This document shows, piece by piece, positions 8,079-16,947 of a stretch of 64,000 bases of DNA. Location: contig JAJDDB010000009.1 in assembly GCA_029260575.1 (NCBI GenBank), positions 338,394 through 402,393 on the forward strand, read 5' to 3'. Every line of letters begins with the position of its first letter. Position 1 is the first letter of the stretch. Made by a program: the position numbers and the translations under genes. The DNA comes from Phycisphaerales bacterium (GTDB taxonomy: Bacteria; Planctomycetota; Phycisphaerae; Phycisphaerales; SM1A02). A model generated the notes under the pieces. The model saw only the letters and a list, made by a program, of their open reading frames with translations, had not been told where the DNA came from and made no database searches.

Positions 8079-8876
8079 TTACTCTTCAGTCGTCATCATC
8101 GGAAACGAAAGGTCCGGACGCGGGAATCCAACCATCGATTCGTACTTGCGAATCAATGCTTCCGACTTTTCGCCGAGTGCTTTCGCATCTGCACCAAGCT
8201 GCTCACGAATCTTCTCGCGCGTGGTGTAGAAATCCGCTTCGCTGGTCGAAACTTTGATCACCATATACGCAGGCAGGTCTTCGCCTGTGATGTGCTCGAT
8301 GACACGCCAGCCGTGCTTGATGCCCTTCTTTTCATACAGCGCTGCCCACTGCTTGGCGATGCTCTCGAACTCTTCCTGCTTGTGCGGGAAGGCGTACAGC
8401 ACGTCGTAGTGCGCAAACCGAATGTCTTGCTCCTTGATCGCAGGATTCTTCGGATTGTACGACAGATCTTCGCGGTACACGGAATGCGTCATCGATCGGC
8501 TCTCGACGCATTCATCCGCTTTCTTTGCGAGCTTCTTCCAACGCTCAGCTCCGATGGATTCGATAGCGCCCATCCAGTTGGCGCGCGTCGTGTTCATCGA
8601 ATCAAAACCTTCCGGCAGGGGTACGATGTATGCGTATCCGAACTCCGGCCCCTGAATCGTCCAGTAACTTACGAGATTCGGATCAGCTCCGAATTCGGTC
8701 AGCAGTTCGCACATTTCCTTTGTGGCTTGCTCATACTGCGCCGTCATTGACGGCTTGACTTTTTCGACAATGACAAGCGACATATCCGGCTTCGGCTCTT
8801 CCTGTTGGGCAGCAACAAGAATGCCGGCCAGCGCCACAACAGCAAGCATCGGCAGGATCAAGAGTGTTCGTTTCAT
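8079..8876 (-). CDS. secreted protein of unknown function, possible dimeric alpha-beta barrel
   Basis: A 265-residue exported protein. Residues 1-22 are a signal peptide (MKRTLLILPMLAVVALAGIL..AAQ). The mature part has two similar halves, each with an opening strand and an amphipathic helix rich in E/K (VEKVKPSMTAQYEQATKEM; LYAFPHKQEEFESIAKQW). This hints at a tandem ferredoxin-like fold of the NIPSNAP/ABM type. No active-site motif is recognisable. The ATG at 8876 has GAGGAG at good spacing. Nothing around it indicates a pathway. Confidence 0.68.
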   Translation of the reverse strand: MKRTLLILPMLAVVALAGILVAAQQEEPKPDMSLVIVEKVKPSMTAQYEQATKEMCELLTEFGADPNLVSYWTIQGPEFGYAYIVPLPEGFDSMNTTRANWMGAIESIGAERWKKLAKKADECVESRSMTHSVYREDLSYNPKNPAIKEQDIRFAHYDVLYAFPHKQEEFESIAKQWAALYEKKGIKHGWRVIEHITGEDLPAYMVIKVSTSEADFYTTREKIREQLGADAKALGEKSEALIRKYESMVGFPRPDLSFPMMTTEE

Positions 8877-9210
8877 AGCAAGACTCCTCAAGTATTGGTC
8901 TGCGTGTTCCCACAGCGGGAATTGAATAACTGCACATGTACAAGTCCGAACGAACATCGTCCGGTTCGTTTCTGCATAGCCGGGACGCGCGCACCACAGC
9001 AGCACGTCGAGCAAGCGATTGTCAGGAGTCCTTTCCCTTATGCGGTGCATCCATGAAAGACAACCGCCCAAAGCCCACCCCGGGAAAGTCAGTACATCAG
9101 TATATCGAAAGGAATCTTCTGCCGTTGGATGTAGCGCGAGATTGGATTGCTGCATTCAACAGCTGTTGAATGCAGTCTACGGCAACATCTGCACCGACCG
9201 GCAGTTGCCC
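8877..9210. other. intergenic stretch with a palindrome
   Basis: About 330 bases without a supportable gene. It holds the presumed promoter of the upstream-reading secreted-protein gene and, near its right end, a 26-base perfect palindrome (annotated separately). Six-frame reading gives only short ORFs with no family character. Confidence 0.6.
9150..9175. terminator. 26-base perfect palindrome, likely hairpin after beta-helix gene
   Basis: CTGCATTCAACAG is followed immediately by its exact reverse complement. On the minus strand it begins 35 bases after the stop codon of the dockerin-tailed beta-helix gene. It can fold into an 11-base-pair stem with an AGCT loop. No T-run follows, so it may be a terminator stem, an mRNA-protecting hairpin, or a dimeric-protein binding site. 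Confidence 0.5.
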
Positions 9211-9252
9211 TCAGCAATCACCCCACGCAGCGAGCAGATCCAGCAGGTCGAA
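9204..9252. repeat. 49-base exact direct repeat, copy 1
   Basis: Identical to 10827-10875. It covers the last 13 codons and stop of the dockerin-like tail plus 7 bases beyond the stop codon. Flanking coding sequence has diverged, so this segment looks recently duplicated or converted between the two neighbouring genes. Confidence 0.9.
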
Positions 9253-10716
9253 GACATCAACGACGTCGTTGTGCGGGGTGGCGATGTTCGCGCCGGGACC
9301 GTTCGTGCCCCAATTGTCGAGCAATTCCAAAAGGTCGAAGACGTTGACCGTGCCGTCCGGAGGCCCACCGACCGAGTCTGTAATGTCCGCAGGACAATCG
9401 GGAACATCTGGAATTTCATATGCTCCCATATCGACGATCGGAGCCGTGCCGTTGCCGGTGTCTATCGTCCCGGTATCATCGACGAAGCGCGGATTGCCAT
9501 CGATATCAATGGGCGTCAGCTCGGCAATGTCTGCATCGTCATCGAGATCGAGCGCATCCGGCGGAACGACAGTGTTGTCGCCAGCGTCGATGCAGAGTGA
9601 TCCGGCGGTGAGGCGCAGATCGTCGTCTTCGGTGCCGGCGATGTTGTCAGGGCCGTCGGCATCGCTGAATAGCGGATCGGTATTGATGTTGCCGGCGCCG
9701 GCAAAGCCGCCCTGAATGTTGGAGAACGTCACGGTCGTCACCCCGCCCGGGGCGTCGAAGACTGCCTCGGGGCTGTTTGCCCACAGGATCGAGTTGGCAA
9801 TCGTGGTGGTGCTGCCAGTGGTGCCTACGGAGTACACGCCGCCTCCATCGTTGACGGCTGTGTTCCCGTTGAACGTGCAGTTGATCACGGTTGCATTGGC
9901 GTTGAACGAGCGCAGTCCGCCGCCGGTCTGGACAGCATTGTTTGCAATGAAGGTGCAGTTCAGGACGAGCGGTGTGCTGTTGCTGCCGTTGGCGATCCCG
10001 CCGCCGCCGAATGCGAGGTTGTCGATGAACACGCAGCCGACAATGGTGGGGCTGCCGCCGTTGTTTTCCATACCACCGCCCGCCGTAGCGATGTTGTCAA
10101 TGAATGCGCAGTTGATGAAGGACGGGCTGGCGTTTTCGTTGGCCACGCCGCCGCCGCTGCCGAAGCCACCGGTTCCCTGTGCTGAGTTGCCGGTGAAGAC
10201 GCAGTTCTTGACGGTGGGGCTGCTGGCGATGTTGCGCATGCCGCCACCCTGAAAGACATCGACACACAGGGGATTGCATGCGATCTCGATGAATGTGCCT
10301 GTGCCGCCGGTGATGGTGAATCCATTGACGATCGTGTCGGACCCTTCGTTCGTCGCGCACGTGATGACGGTGTTGCAGCACCCGGTTCCCTCGATGATGG
10401 TCGCAGCGACTGTCGCCGAGTCGTCGGGGTCCGAGCTTCGCAATGTGATGGCCTTGCCGAGCAGATTGATGTTCTCGATATACGTGCCCGGCTGAACGAT
10501 GATCTCATCGCCGTTGACTGAGGCGCCTATTGCTTCCTGGATCGCGTCATACGGATGCGCAAGCGTGCCGTCTTCAAGCGGGTCGCTGATCGATGAATCG
10601 TTCGGCCCGGGGTCGTCGGCTGCGTCGTCGTCAACGTATCGTGTCGTCTGTGCTGTCCCGATTGCTGTTGCGAGACACAGGGTCAGAGCAATCACTCCAT
10701 ACCGGCAGATATGCAT
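9211..10716 (-). CDS. secreted beta-helix protein with C-terminal dockerin-like tail
   Basis: A 501-residue exported protein. It has a signal peptide at 1-22 (CRYGVIALTLCLATAIGTAQ), then YVDDDAADD and the DUF1565-like opening HPYDAIQEAI ... DEIIVQPGTYIENI. Next come many Asn/Gly-rich beta-helix rungs (VKNCVFTGNSA, FINCAFIDNIA, VGCVFIDNLA, LNCTFIANNA, INCTFNGNTA). The last 60 residues are a two-repeat module, CPADITDS ... DGTVNVFDLLELLDNWG and VDVFDLLDLLAAWGDC, resembling paired dockerin or EF-hand-like calcium repeats. The same tail ends two other proteins in this window. The ATG at 10716 has a strong GGAGGT. Probably a cell-surface or secreted adhesin/polysaccharide-binding protein. Confidence 0.85.
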   Translation of the reverse strand: MHICRYGVIALTLCLATAIGTAQTTRYVDDDAADDPGPNDSSISDPLEDGTLAHPYDAIQEAIGASVNGDEIIVQPGTYIENINLLGKAITLRSSDPDDSATVAATIIEGTGCCNTVITCATNEGSDTIVNGFTITGGTGTFIEIACNPLCVDVFQGGGMRNIASSPTVKNCVFTGNSAQGTGGFGSGGGVANENASPSFINCAFIDNIATAGGGMENNGGSPTIVGCVFIDNLAFGGGGIANGSNSTPLVLNCTFIANNAVQTGGGLRSFNANATVINCTFNGNTAVNDGGGVYSVGTTGSTTTIANSILWANSPEAVFDAPGGVTTVTFSNIQGGFAGAGNINTDPLFSDADGPDNIAGTEDDDLRLTAGSLCIDAGDNTVVPPDALDLDDDADIAELTPIDIDGNPRFVDDTGTIDTGNGTAPIVDMGAYEIPDVPDCPADITDSVGGPPDGTVNVFDLLELLDNWGTNGPGANIATPHNDVVDVFDLLDLLAAWGDC

Positions 10717-10826
10717 GGTGGACCTCCATAGTGCCCCAATGATGACCAGTGAGTGTGTGAATTGGAAGGACAATCAAATATTCTGCAGAGAATCCGGACG
10801 AGGCGCGGCGACCGGCCCGATGCATT

Positions 10827-10875
10827 GTTGCCCTCAGCAATCACCCCACGCAGCGAGCAGATCCAGCAGGTCGAA
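10827..10875. repeat. 49-base exact direct repeat, copy 2
   Basis: Second copy of the repeat at 9204-9252, at the same place in the neighbouring tail gene: the last 13 codons, the stop codon and 7 bases downstream. Identity extends into non-coding sequence. Confidence 0.9.
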
Positions 10876-11751
10876 CACGTCGACGACATCATCCTGCGGC
10901 GCGATTGCTGCACCGAGTCCGTCTGTCCCCCAGTTGGCGAGCAGTTCCAGCAGGTCAAAAACGTTGATCGAACTGTCGTTGTTCTGCACATCCGCAGGAC
11001 ACTGATTGAGTGTGTGCAATTCAACGCGGCGCACGATCATACTTCCGCCGCCGTCCCAGTTGAGCGCGCCGAATAACGCCCCGACGATATCGGAATTGCC
11101 AGCGAGAACAAATGGTCGGTACCCGGTTTCACCAGTGTCGAATGTGACGAGATTGCCATCGAATCGGAGTCGAGCTTCGTTGATTCCGGTGGTGTTGATG
11201 ATGGACAGTGTGTGGTAGTCGGTGGTGCCCTGGCCGCTTCCGGTCAGTGTCGCTGTCAACGGGGTGATTGTTCCGCCATCATTGCCATGTTGTACGGTGA
11301 CGATCATCGCGTCATCTTCATCGAGACTTATCAACACAAGCCATCGTTCGAATTGATCATTGCCATACCAGAAACCAAGGCTCTTGGTCGGCGTCGTGCT
11401 CCCGACTGTCAAGCGAAATTCAAAATCCATTGCCCAGCCGTCTGCAAGCTGAGTGTGCTCAGCCGCACTTACAACCGTTCGATACCACAGCCGCTCGCCT
11501 GCACCTTCATCTTCGATGATCCAACCGTTGAGTCCGCCTTCTGATGTGTGACCAGTCAATACAGCACCGTTCACCAGCGGAATCGTCCAACTACCACCAG
11601 CCGCAGTGGTCGGGTCCGGCGCGGTGGCGCCAGCTTGCGCATCATACAACGCAATCGTTGTCATTCGGTTGCTGCTACCCATCGCTGCAAACGGCAGACA
11701 CAGGCACAAAGAACACGACAGCCAGCGACCGATCATTCGTGTTCGATTCAT
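10834..11751 (-). CDS. secreted protein with dockerin-like C-terminal tail
   Basis: A 305-residue exported protein. Residues 1-25 form a signal peptide (MIGRWLSCSLCLCLPFAAMG). The middle 200 residues look like a beta-sandwich of lectin or LamG type (GWAMDFEFRLTVGS, SLGFWYGNDQFERWLVLISL, GEARLRFD-like strands), so carbohydrate or surface binding is possible. The tail, CPADVQNNDSSINVFDLLELLANWG followed by VVDVFDLLDLLAAWGDC, is the same two-repeat module as in the neighbouring beta-helix protein. The ATG at 11751 has GGAGGAT 6 bases ahead. It precedes the beta-helix gene by 117 bases on the same strand and may be co-transcribed with it. Confidence 0.8.
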   Translation of the reverse strand: MNRTRMIGRWLSCSLCLCLPFAAMGSSNRMTTIALYDAQAGATAPDPTTAAGGSWTIPLVNGAVLTGHTSEGGLNGWIIEDEGAGERLWYRTVVSAAEHTQLADGWAMDFEFRLTVGSTTPTKSLGFWYGNDQFERWLVLISLDEDDAMIVTVQHGNDGGTITPLTATLTGSGQGTTDYHTLSIINTTGINEARLRFDGNLVTFDTGETGYRPFVLAGNSDIVGALFGALNWDGGGSMIVRRVELHTLNQCPADVQNNDSSINVFDLLELLANWGTDGLGAAIAPQDDVVDVFDLLDLLAAWGDC

Positions 11752-11940
11752 TGCAGATCCTCCACAGCTCATGTCTTCAGTGTATTCGCGCAGCAACAAT
11801 GCCTGATGTCAGCATTATCGCAGCGGACTGTATTTCATCGCAAGAGATTTCACCCAAACTGTGGGGACAACGCATTGGGCACCAATCAACCGTCATGCGG
11901 CGACTGGCAGCGTTTGATCTCACAATGGCAAGAGCGTTGC

Positions 11941-13377
11941 CTACACGCGCAAGTCCGTCTTCCCGCCAAGCGCATCCGCATAGCGCTTGCGCACCGGCTT
12001 TACCACCTGTGCGATGAACGCATCTACCTGCTGCGGCGCTCGGCCGATGTACCTTGCCGGCTCCAGCACATCCGCAAAATCGATGCTCGCAAACATCGCT
12101 TCACCCTGCAAGCGCTCAAGCAGATCGTTCGGCTGACCGTCTTCTTTCATGCGCCGCGATGCTTCGTGACTGAGAGTGCGAATCACCTCGTGCGCTGCCT
12201 GCCGATCTGCGCCGCTGCGCACCGCAGCCATGAGAATGTCTTCCGTCGCCATAAACGGCAGTTCGCTGCGCAGGTTTGCATCGATCACACGCTCGTTGAC
12301 AATCAGACCGCTGCTCACATTGTGCATGATGTCCAGACATCCATCCAGCGCGAGAAACGCTTCCGGAAGCACAAGTCTGCGGTTGGCGGAATCATCAAGC
12401 GTGCGCTCGAACCATTGCACCGCAGCTGTCTGCAGCGCATTGGGCGCGAGGTTCATCACAAACCGCGACACTGCACACGCCCGTTCACAGCGCATCGGGT
12501 TGCGCTTGTACGCCATGGCGGACGAACCGATCTGTGTCGATTCAAATGGTTCCTCAATTTCCCGACGATTGGCAAGGAGTCGCAGATCAGTTGCGCATTT
12601 GTGTACCGCCGCTGCAGCCACCGCCAGCGCATTCAGAACCTGCGCATCCACCACCCGCGGGTACGTCTGGCCGGTGATGACAAAACGTTTGTCCACCGGC
12701 CAACCCATTTTCTGCGTGACCAGTTCATCGAGCGTTTCAACTTTGGCATCATCGCCCTCAAACAGCGCCAGGAAGGACGCCTGTGTTCCGGTGGTTCCCT
12801 TGACGCCGCGGAAACGCAATGTGTCAAGCCGATGTTCCACATCACCAAGCGTCAGCGCCAGATCCGCTGCCCACAGTGCTGCGCGCTTACCCACCGTCGT
12901 CGGCTGGGCCGGCTGGTAATGCGTAAACCCCAGCGTCGGCAGCGCGCGATACGTCGCTGCAAACGTCCCCAGAGCATCAATCACTCTTGCGAGTTTCGCA
13001 GCTGTCAACGAAAGGCTGTCGCGCAATTGCATCAGTTCCGTATTGCAGACAACGAACTGGCTCGTCGCGCCGAGGTGAATGATCGGCCGGGCCGTTGGAG
13101 CGACATCGCCGAAGGCGTGTATATGCGCCATCACGTCATGACGGAACTGCTTCTCATATTTCGCAGCGGCGTCGAAATCGATGTCATCGAGATGGGCGGC
13201 AAGCTCGGCAATCTGCGCATCGGTAATGTCCAGGCCCAATTCGCGCTGAGCCTGCGCCAGCGCCAGCCACAGCCGCCGCCATGTCGTGAACTTGCGTCGA
13301 TCAGACCAGATGGTCCGCATGTCAGCGGAGGCGTATCGTGCTTCAAGCGGGCTGCGATAGGATCCGTGCTCATCCAT
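11941..13377 (-). CDS. purB: adenylosuccinate lyase, eukaryote-like form
   Basis: Cleaves adenylosuccinate to AMP and SAICAR to AICAR in purine synthesis. The 478-residue protein has the full fumarase/aspartase-superfamily set: SDRRKFTTWRRLWLALAQAQ near the start, FRHDVMAHIHAFG, HLGATSQFV, TLGFTHYQPAQPTTVGKR, FRGVKGTTGTQASFLALFEGDD, and the signature loop IGSSAMAYKRNPMRCE. From memory these segments match the animal ADSL type more closely than the E. coli or B. subtilis types. The frame is open about 200 residues upstream, but that part is antisense to the sigma gene and not lyase-like. The start at 13377 begins MDEHGSYRSPL; no strong Shine-Dalgarno is visible. Confidence 0.93.
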   Translation of the reverse strand: MDEHGSYRSPLEARYASADMRTIWSDRRKFTTWRRLWLALAQAQRELGLDITDAQIAELAAHLDDIDFDAAAKYEKQFRHDVMAHIHAFGDVAPTARPIIHLGATSQFVVCNTELMQLRDSLSLTAAKLARVIDALGTFAATYRALPTLGFTHYQPAQPTTVGKRAALWAADLALTLGDVEHRLDTLRFRGVKGTTGTQASFLALFEGDDAKVETLDELVTQKMGWPVDKRFVITGQTYPRVVDAQVLNALAVAAAAVHKCATDLRLLANRREIEEPFESTQIGSSAMAYKRNPMRCERACAVSRFVMNLAPNALQTAAVQWFERTLDDSANRRLVLPEAFLALDGCLDIMHNVSSGLIVNERVIDANLRSELPFMATEDILMAAVRSGADRQAAHEVIRTLSHEASRRMKEDGQPNDLLERLQGEAMFASIDFADVLEPARYIGRAPQQVDAFIAQVVKPVRKRYADALGGKTDLRV

Positions 13378-13554
13378 AGGGAATTTCGTGGGTTTTGCGT
13401 GACTCGCAGGCGACGACGACTGGTGTTTGTGCGACAATATGCCTGCAGGGCTTGTGGAACCGGCCATTGCACCGCATCGTAGTACTTGAAGCGCTTCGCT
13501 GCACCGGACGCAGCGATTGATGACCTGTGGCAGGAGGCGAATCTCATTTCCGAA

Positions 13555-14265
13555 ATGCAGCGTCCGACATCGGCATCTCCGCCAGCCGACACGGCTGGGG
13601 GCGCGGTCTCGACGGGGCCGCCGCGGTTGACGCCGCTGCGCGAATTGCAGCTTCTCGAACAACACAGAGCAGGCGATCCCAAAGCTCTCAGCGAACTGTT
13701 GACGTCCTATCAACGCCGGGTCTACAGCATCTGCTGTCGAATGGTGCATGACCCGGAGCGTTCGCGCGACCTCACCCAGGATGTGCTGCTGAAGGTCATG
13801 AACGGTCTGGACGGCTATGACGGCCGGGCCAAGCTCAGCACGTGGATCATCCGAATAACCATCAACACCTGCCTCAGCGATCTGCAAAAACAGAAGGTTC
13901 GCCAGACTGCCTCGCTGGACGATCTCAGCACGGGTTCGAGCAGCTCGGATCGGTCCGTGGAGCTTCCCGCAAGTATGGGCGGCCAAAGGGAACTTTCCGG
14001 GGCTGAGGTGGTCGAACTGGGTGAGCGGCGGGTTGCAGTGGAACGGGCTCTGGGAGGTCTGGATGCGGATGCACGGGCGATTTTAGTGCTACGCGATGTA
14101 CAGGATCTGGAGTACCAGCAGATTTCCGAGGTGCTTGAGGTTCCGGTGGGCACCGTCAAATCGAGGCTGTTTCGAGCCCGGGCGTCGTTTCGGACTGCCC
14201 TCGAACAGGAAATGGCGCGGCTGAGTGGTACGGCCGGCGACGAGATGGGAACGAAAACTGCCTGA
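13555..14265 (+). CDS. ECF-type RNA polymerase sigma factor
   Basis: Sigma-70 family protein of about 236 residues. Region 2 reads YQRRVYSICCRMVHDPERSRDLTQDVLLKVMNGL and region 4 reads LEYQQISEVLEVPVGTVKSRLFRAR. Between them is a Ser-rich linker (DDLSTGSSSSDRS) longer than in minimal ECF factors. The first ATG in frame is at 13555, though GGAGG sits 17 bases upstream, so an unusual start is possible. It is divergent from purB and followed by a membrane protein gene at 14305, its probable anti-sigma factor. Confidence 0.85.
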   Translation: MQRPTSASPPADTAGGAVSTGPPRLTPLRELQLLEQHRAGDPKALSELLTSYQRRVYSICCRMVHDPERSRDLTQDVLLKVMNGLDGYDGRAKLSTWIIRITINTCLSDLQKQKVRQTASLDDLSTGSSSSDRSVELPASMGGQRELSGAEVVELGERRVAVERALGGLDADARAILVLRDVQDLEYQQISEVLEVPVGTVKSRLFRARASFRTALEQEMARLSGTAGDEMGTKTA

Positions 14266-14304
14266 TTCGGATCAGGCAATTCGGTGAAAGAGGATTTGTG
14301 AATC

Positions 14305-15588
14305 GTGGCTGGGCTTGATGAACAACAACTGCTCGAACTGATCGAGTCCGCAGATAGCGATGCTGTCGAAACCGGCTTGCGCGCGCTGCGTGCTGATGAC
14401 CCGCAACAAGCCCGGCGCATCGAAGCCATGCGCCGCGATCGCGTGTTGCTGCAAAGCCTTCCGCCGATCGATCCGCCAGTGGATTTCCTGGCAGAGCTTG
14501 AACCGCAGATTGCACGCCCAATGCTGATGGACGACGTACCGACAACTGCAACCCAGCCGGGTGCTGCGCGTCGGGCTGCCCATCGAAACCGAATGCGCAG
14601 CCAACTCATGCAGGCAGCAGTGGCAGCAAGTGTCGCCCTCACGGTGTTCGTTGGCGCGTGGATCACCGCTTCCAGCCTCGGGCTGTTTGACAGTTCCGAC
14701 AACACGCTTGCAGAATCAGACAACCCGGGCAGCAATGAATCACAATTGGCCGTCAACGACTCAAGCGACATAGATAACGCCGCAGATATAAGCAATGACT
14801 CGCTCGATGATGTTCTTCTGACAGGCGACCTGCATCATCGCGCCCCGAACCTGTCGGACATTCAGCGAATGACCAGTCGGCGTCTGGTTGCATCAACGAA
14901 TCGTGACACTGCACACGCGCAACCGAATCCTTCGACTGTCAATGCAGATGCCCAGCCTGCGTTCGTTATGGCCGATTTCGCGCTAGTGCTCAACAGCAAG
15001 GACGAAACTGCAGCACAATCGCACCTCAGCGCCGCAATTGACACCGTTACGCAACACAGCGCGGTAATCAAGAATCTCACTGTGCCCGAACTCAAGTTGA
15101 TCGAACAAGCCTGGCTGGCCCGCCGCGCAGCCAACGGCAACCCGGTCGGGCCGTTGCATGCAGGCGTCGGCGATGACCCGCCCGCCAATCGCCGTCCGGG
15201 TACTGCAAACGCAAATCGCAGTTTTCATCTGAACGTGGAAATGCTGCAGGAATCCGTTGAACAGCTCATTGCCGAAGGGCTCGTTGCGGGTTCTTCAGAT
15301 CTCATGCCGGATTACGATCAGCAAATCGAACTGTCTGAAGCCGGCTTGCGGTACACGCTTGCGATTCCGGTCAGTGAGTTGAAGTCCGTGCTCGCGCGGT
15401 TGAATGCAGTTGATGCGGGCAACAATCAACTGGTGCTGCGCGAATCACTGGACACTGGACCGAACGCCGTCCAGCCGATGGCCTGGGCCACCGATCTGAA
15501 CGACATTCTCGTAATACATGATCGCCTGCTTCGTGAACAACCGGATGCGGTGCTGCTGCTGCCGGTCGTGCTTTCGCAGGTGAAGTAA
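14305..15588 (+). CDS. putative transmembrane anti-sigma factor
   Basis: A 427-residue protein downstream of a sigma gene. Residues 1-100 are helical and soluble (LDEQQLLELIESAD ... RRIEAMRRDRVLL). A single membrane helix (AAVAASVALTVFVGAWITASSLGLF) spans about residues 109-133. The remaining 300 residues would be periplasmic and begin with an Asp/Asn/Ser-rich linker. No ZAS cysteine motif is present, so the call rests on topology and on the position 39 bases after the sigma stop. The GTG start at 14305 has AGAGGA about 11 bases ahead. The C-terminal domain contains no recognised fold. Confidence 0.65.
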   Translation: MAGLDEQQLLELIESADSDAVETGLRALRADDPQQARRIEAMRRDRVLLQSLPPIDPPVDFLAELEPQIARPMLMDDVPTTATQPGAARRAAHRNRMRSQLMQAAVAASVALTVFVGAWITASSLGLFDSSDNTLAESDNPGSNESQLAVNDSSDIDNAADISNDSLDDVLLTGDLHHRAPNLSDIQRMTSRRLVASTNRDTAHAQPNPSTVNADAQPAFVMADFALVLNSKDETAAQSHLSAAIDTVTQHSAVIKNLTVPELKLIEQAWLARRAANGNPVGPLHAGVGDDPPANRRPGTANANRSFHLNVEMLQESVEQLIAEGLVAGSSDLMPDYDQQIELSEAGLRYTLAIPVSELKSVLARLNAVDAGNNQLVLRESLDTGPNAVQPMAWATDLNDILVIHDRLLREQPDAVLLLPVVLSQVK

Positions 15589-15599
15589 GTCGGTCGGAC

Positions 15600-16481
15600 T
15601 TACGCGCATTGCCGCGCAGCACGCACAATATTTGAAAGATGACTGAGGCCGAGCGATTCAACGACGCTGTCCTGCACGGGCGCGACCGCATCGTTGACAA
15701 CATCAGCGCCGAAGCTTGCGCCCACAACCGTGCGGGTTGACCGTTGGCCGGCTGGCGTGTCGATCAGCGCAGCGATTGCTTGGGCAACTTCGTGCGGGTC
15801 CGGAGCATCATCGCCCGCAAAGACCGATTCAAAGTGTTCGCCAATTGCAACGGGAATGCCGCCGAGATCGCCATATTCGGTCACGCGGTCGGCATCGTCC
15901 GGCTGGGCTGCGCTTTCGAACAACTGCGTTGGATATCCGCTTGGCTGCACCAGCACGACATCAACACCAAGCTGCGAAACTTCGTAGCGCAGGCTGTCGG
16001 TCAATGCTTCGACCGCGAACTTGCTCGCGCCGTAGAGGCCGAAGAACGGCAGCGTCACCCGGCCGAGCACCGAACCGATGTTGATGATGAGGCCTTCGCC
16101 CTGCCGTCGAAGCGTCGGCAGCACGGCGCGGGTGATGCGAAGCAGGCCGAAGACGTTGACGTCAAACAGCGCGGCAGCCTGCTGCGGTGAAAATGCTTCC
16201 GTCACACCCGCCACAAGAACGCCTGCATTGTTTATGAGCACATCTATTCGTCCGGCGGTGGCGAGGATGTCAGCGACGGCGCGATCAATTGATTGCGAAT
16301 CAGTGACATCCAGTTCAACGACTGTAATGCTCTGGTTGCGAAGTGCCGCAGCATGCGCACGATTGCGCGTGTGTGGATCGCGCATGGTGGCAATAACGTT
16401 GTGGCCGGCTCGCGCAAGCGTCTCCGCTGTGTCGCGGCCGAATCCTGTTGATGCTCCAGTAATGAGAATAGTCTTCGACAT
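15600..16481 (-). CDS. short-chain dehydrogenase/reductase
   Basis: Classical SDR oxidoreductase of 293 residues. It has the Rossmann NAD(P) motif TGASTGFGRDTA (TGxxxGxG) at residues 8-19, NNAG in VLINNAGVL, the catalytic Ser in NIGSVLGR and the YxxxK pair in YGASKFAVE. The substrate is unknown. It is the last gene of the minus-strand cluster controlled upstream by TetR operators. The ATG at 16481 is preceded by CACAAGGA, the same leader word found before three other genes of the cluster. It ends 11 bases from the convergent anti-sigma gene. Confidence 0.85.
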   Translation of the reverse strand: MSKTILITGASTGFGRDTAETLARAGHNVIATMRDPHTRNRAHAAALRNQSITVVELDVTDSQSIDRAVADILATAGRIDVLINNAGVLVAGVTEAFSPQQAAALFDVNVFGLLRITRAVLPTLRRQGEGLIINIGSVLGRVTLPFFGLYGASKFAVEALTDSLRYEVSQLGVDVVLVQPSGYPTQLFESAAQPDDADRVTEYGDLGGIPVAIGEHFESVFAGDDAPDPHEVAQAIAALIDTPAGQRSTRTVVGASFGADVVNDAVAPVQDSVVESLGLSHLSNIVRAARQCA

Positions 16482-16528
16482 GTTCGGGTCCTTGTGATGC
16501 GATGCAGCTGTGCGCTGCATCGCGCGTC

Positions 16529-16918
16529 CTAATGAGTGTGAAATACCTTTGAGGTAATGCGCCACACCCCATCTTCCTGAAGCAGTGTGAATTGATCTGT
16601 AAAACGATGGCCCAGCCAGTCGGTGATCTCCACGCGGGCTGTGGCAATCGTGTGTGCAGTATCGATGCTGACAATGTTGGCGTTCAGCGTCGACGCCGGC
16701 GGGTTGTCTGAGACCCACCCAAAGAGCAAGTCGATAGGGCCGGCAAGCAGGCTGCCATCGATATACCCGTGAATCGTTGCAGTGCTGTGAAATGCGGTAC
16801 GCATAAGATCCGCATCAGCGCTGCGCCCGCCTTGAAGATACGTCTGGAGAACCTTGGTGATTGAATCGTGATCAGGGCTCTCGGATTGCTTGGTAGTGCT
16901 GCAGCAGGTCGTTGACAT
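16529..16918 (-). CDS. NTF2-like (SnoaL/lumazine-binding type) protein with CC tag
   Basis: A 129-residue protein. Residues about 18-129 form a cone-shaped NTF2-like fold of the Lumazine_bd_2 type (SITKVLQTYLQGGRSADADLMRTAFHSTATIHGYIDG ... ITDWLGHRFTDQFTLLQEDGVWRITSKVFHTH). Such proteins bind or turn over small hydrophobic substrates. The first 15 residues, MSTTCCSTTKQSESP, are outside the fold and match the N-terminus of the DsrE-like protein at 19555-20019 (MTSTCCSTTSQ). The codons differ between the two, so the motif is conserved at protein level. The start at 16918 has CACAAGGAG 6 bases ahead. It lies 47 bases before the SDR gene. Confidence 0.83.
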   Translation of the reverse strand: MSTTCCSTTKQSESPDHDSITKVLQTYLQGGRSADADLMRTAFHSTATIHGYIDGSLLAGPIDLLFGWVSDNPPASTLNANIVSIDTAHTIATARVEITDWLGHRFTDQFTLLQEDGVWRITSKVFHTH

Positions 16919-16947
16919 TTGGTTCTCCTTGTGAAAATAGAGGGACA

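Noticed and set aside
11548..13482. Long plus-strand ORF of 644 codons
   Set aside because: It is antisense to purB, rich in Arg, His and Cys with no domain; the minus strand encodes an unmistakable lyase.
13378..13986. N-terminal extension of the purB reading frame
   Set aside because: This part is antisense to the ECF sigma gene, lacks lyase character, and typical PurB starts at the chosen ATG.
13815..14795. 326-codon minus-strand ORF
   Set aside because: Ser/Arg-rich antisense of the sigma and anti-sigma genes.
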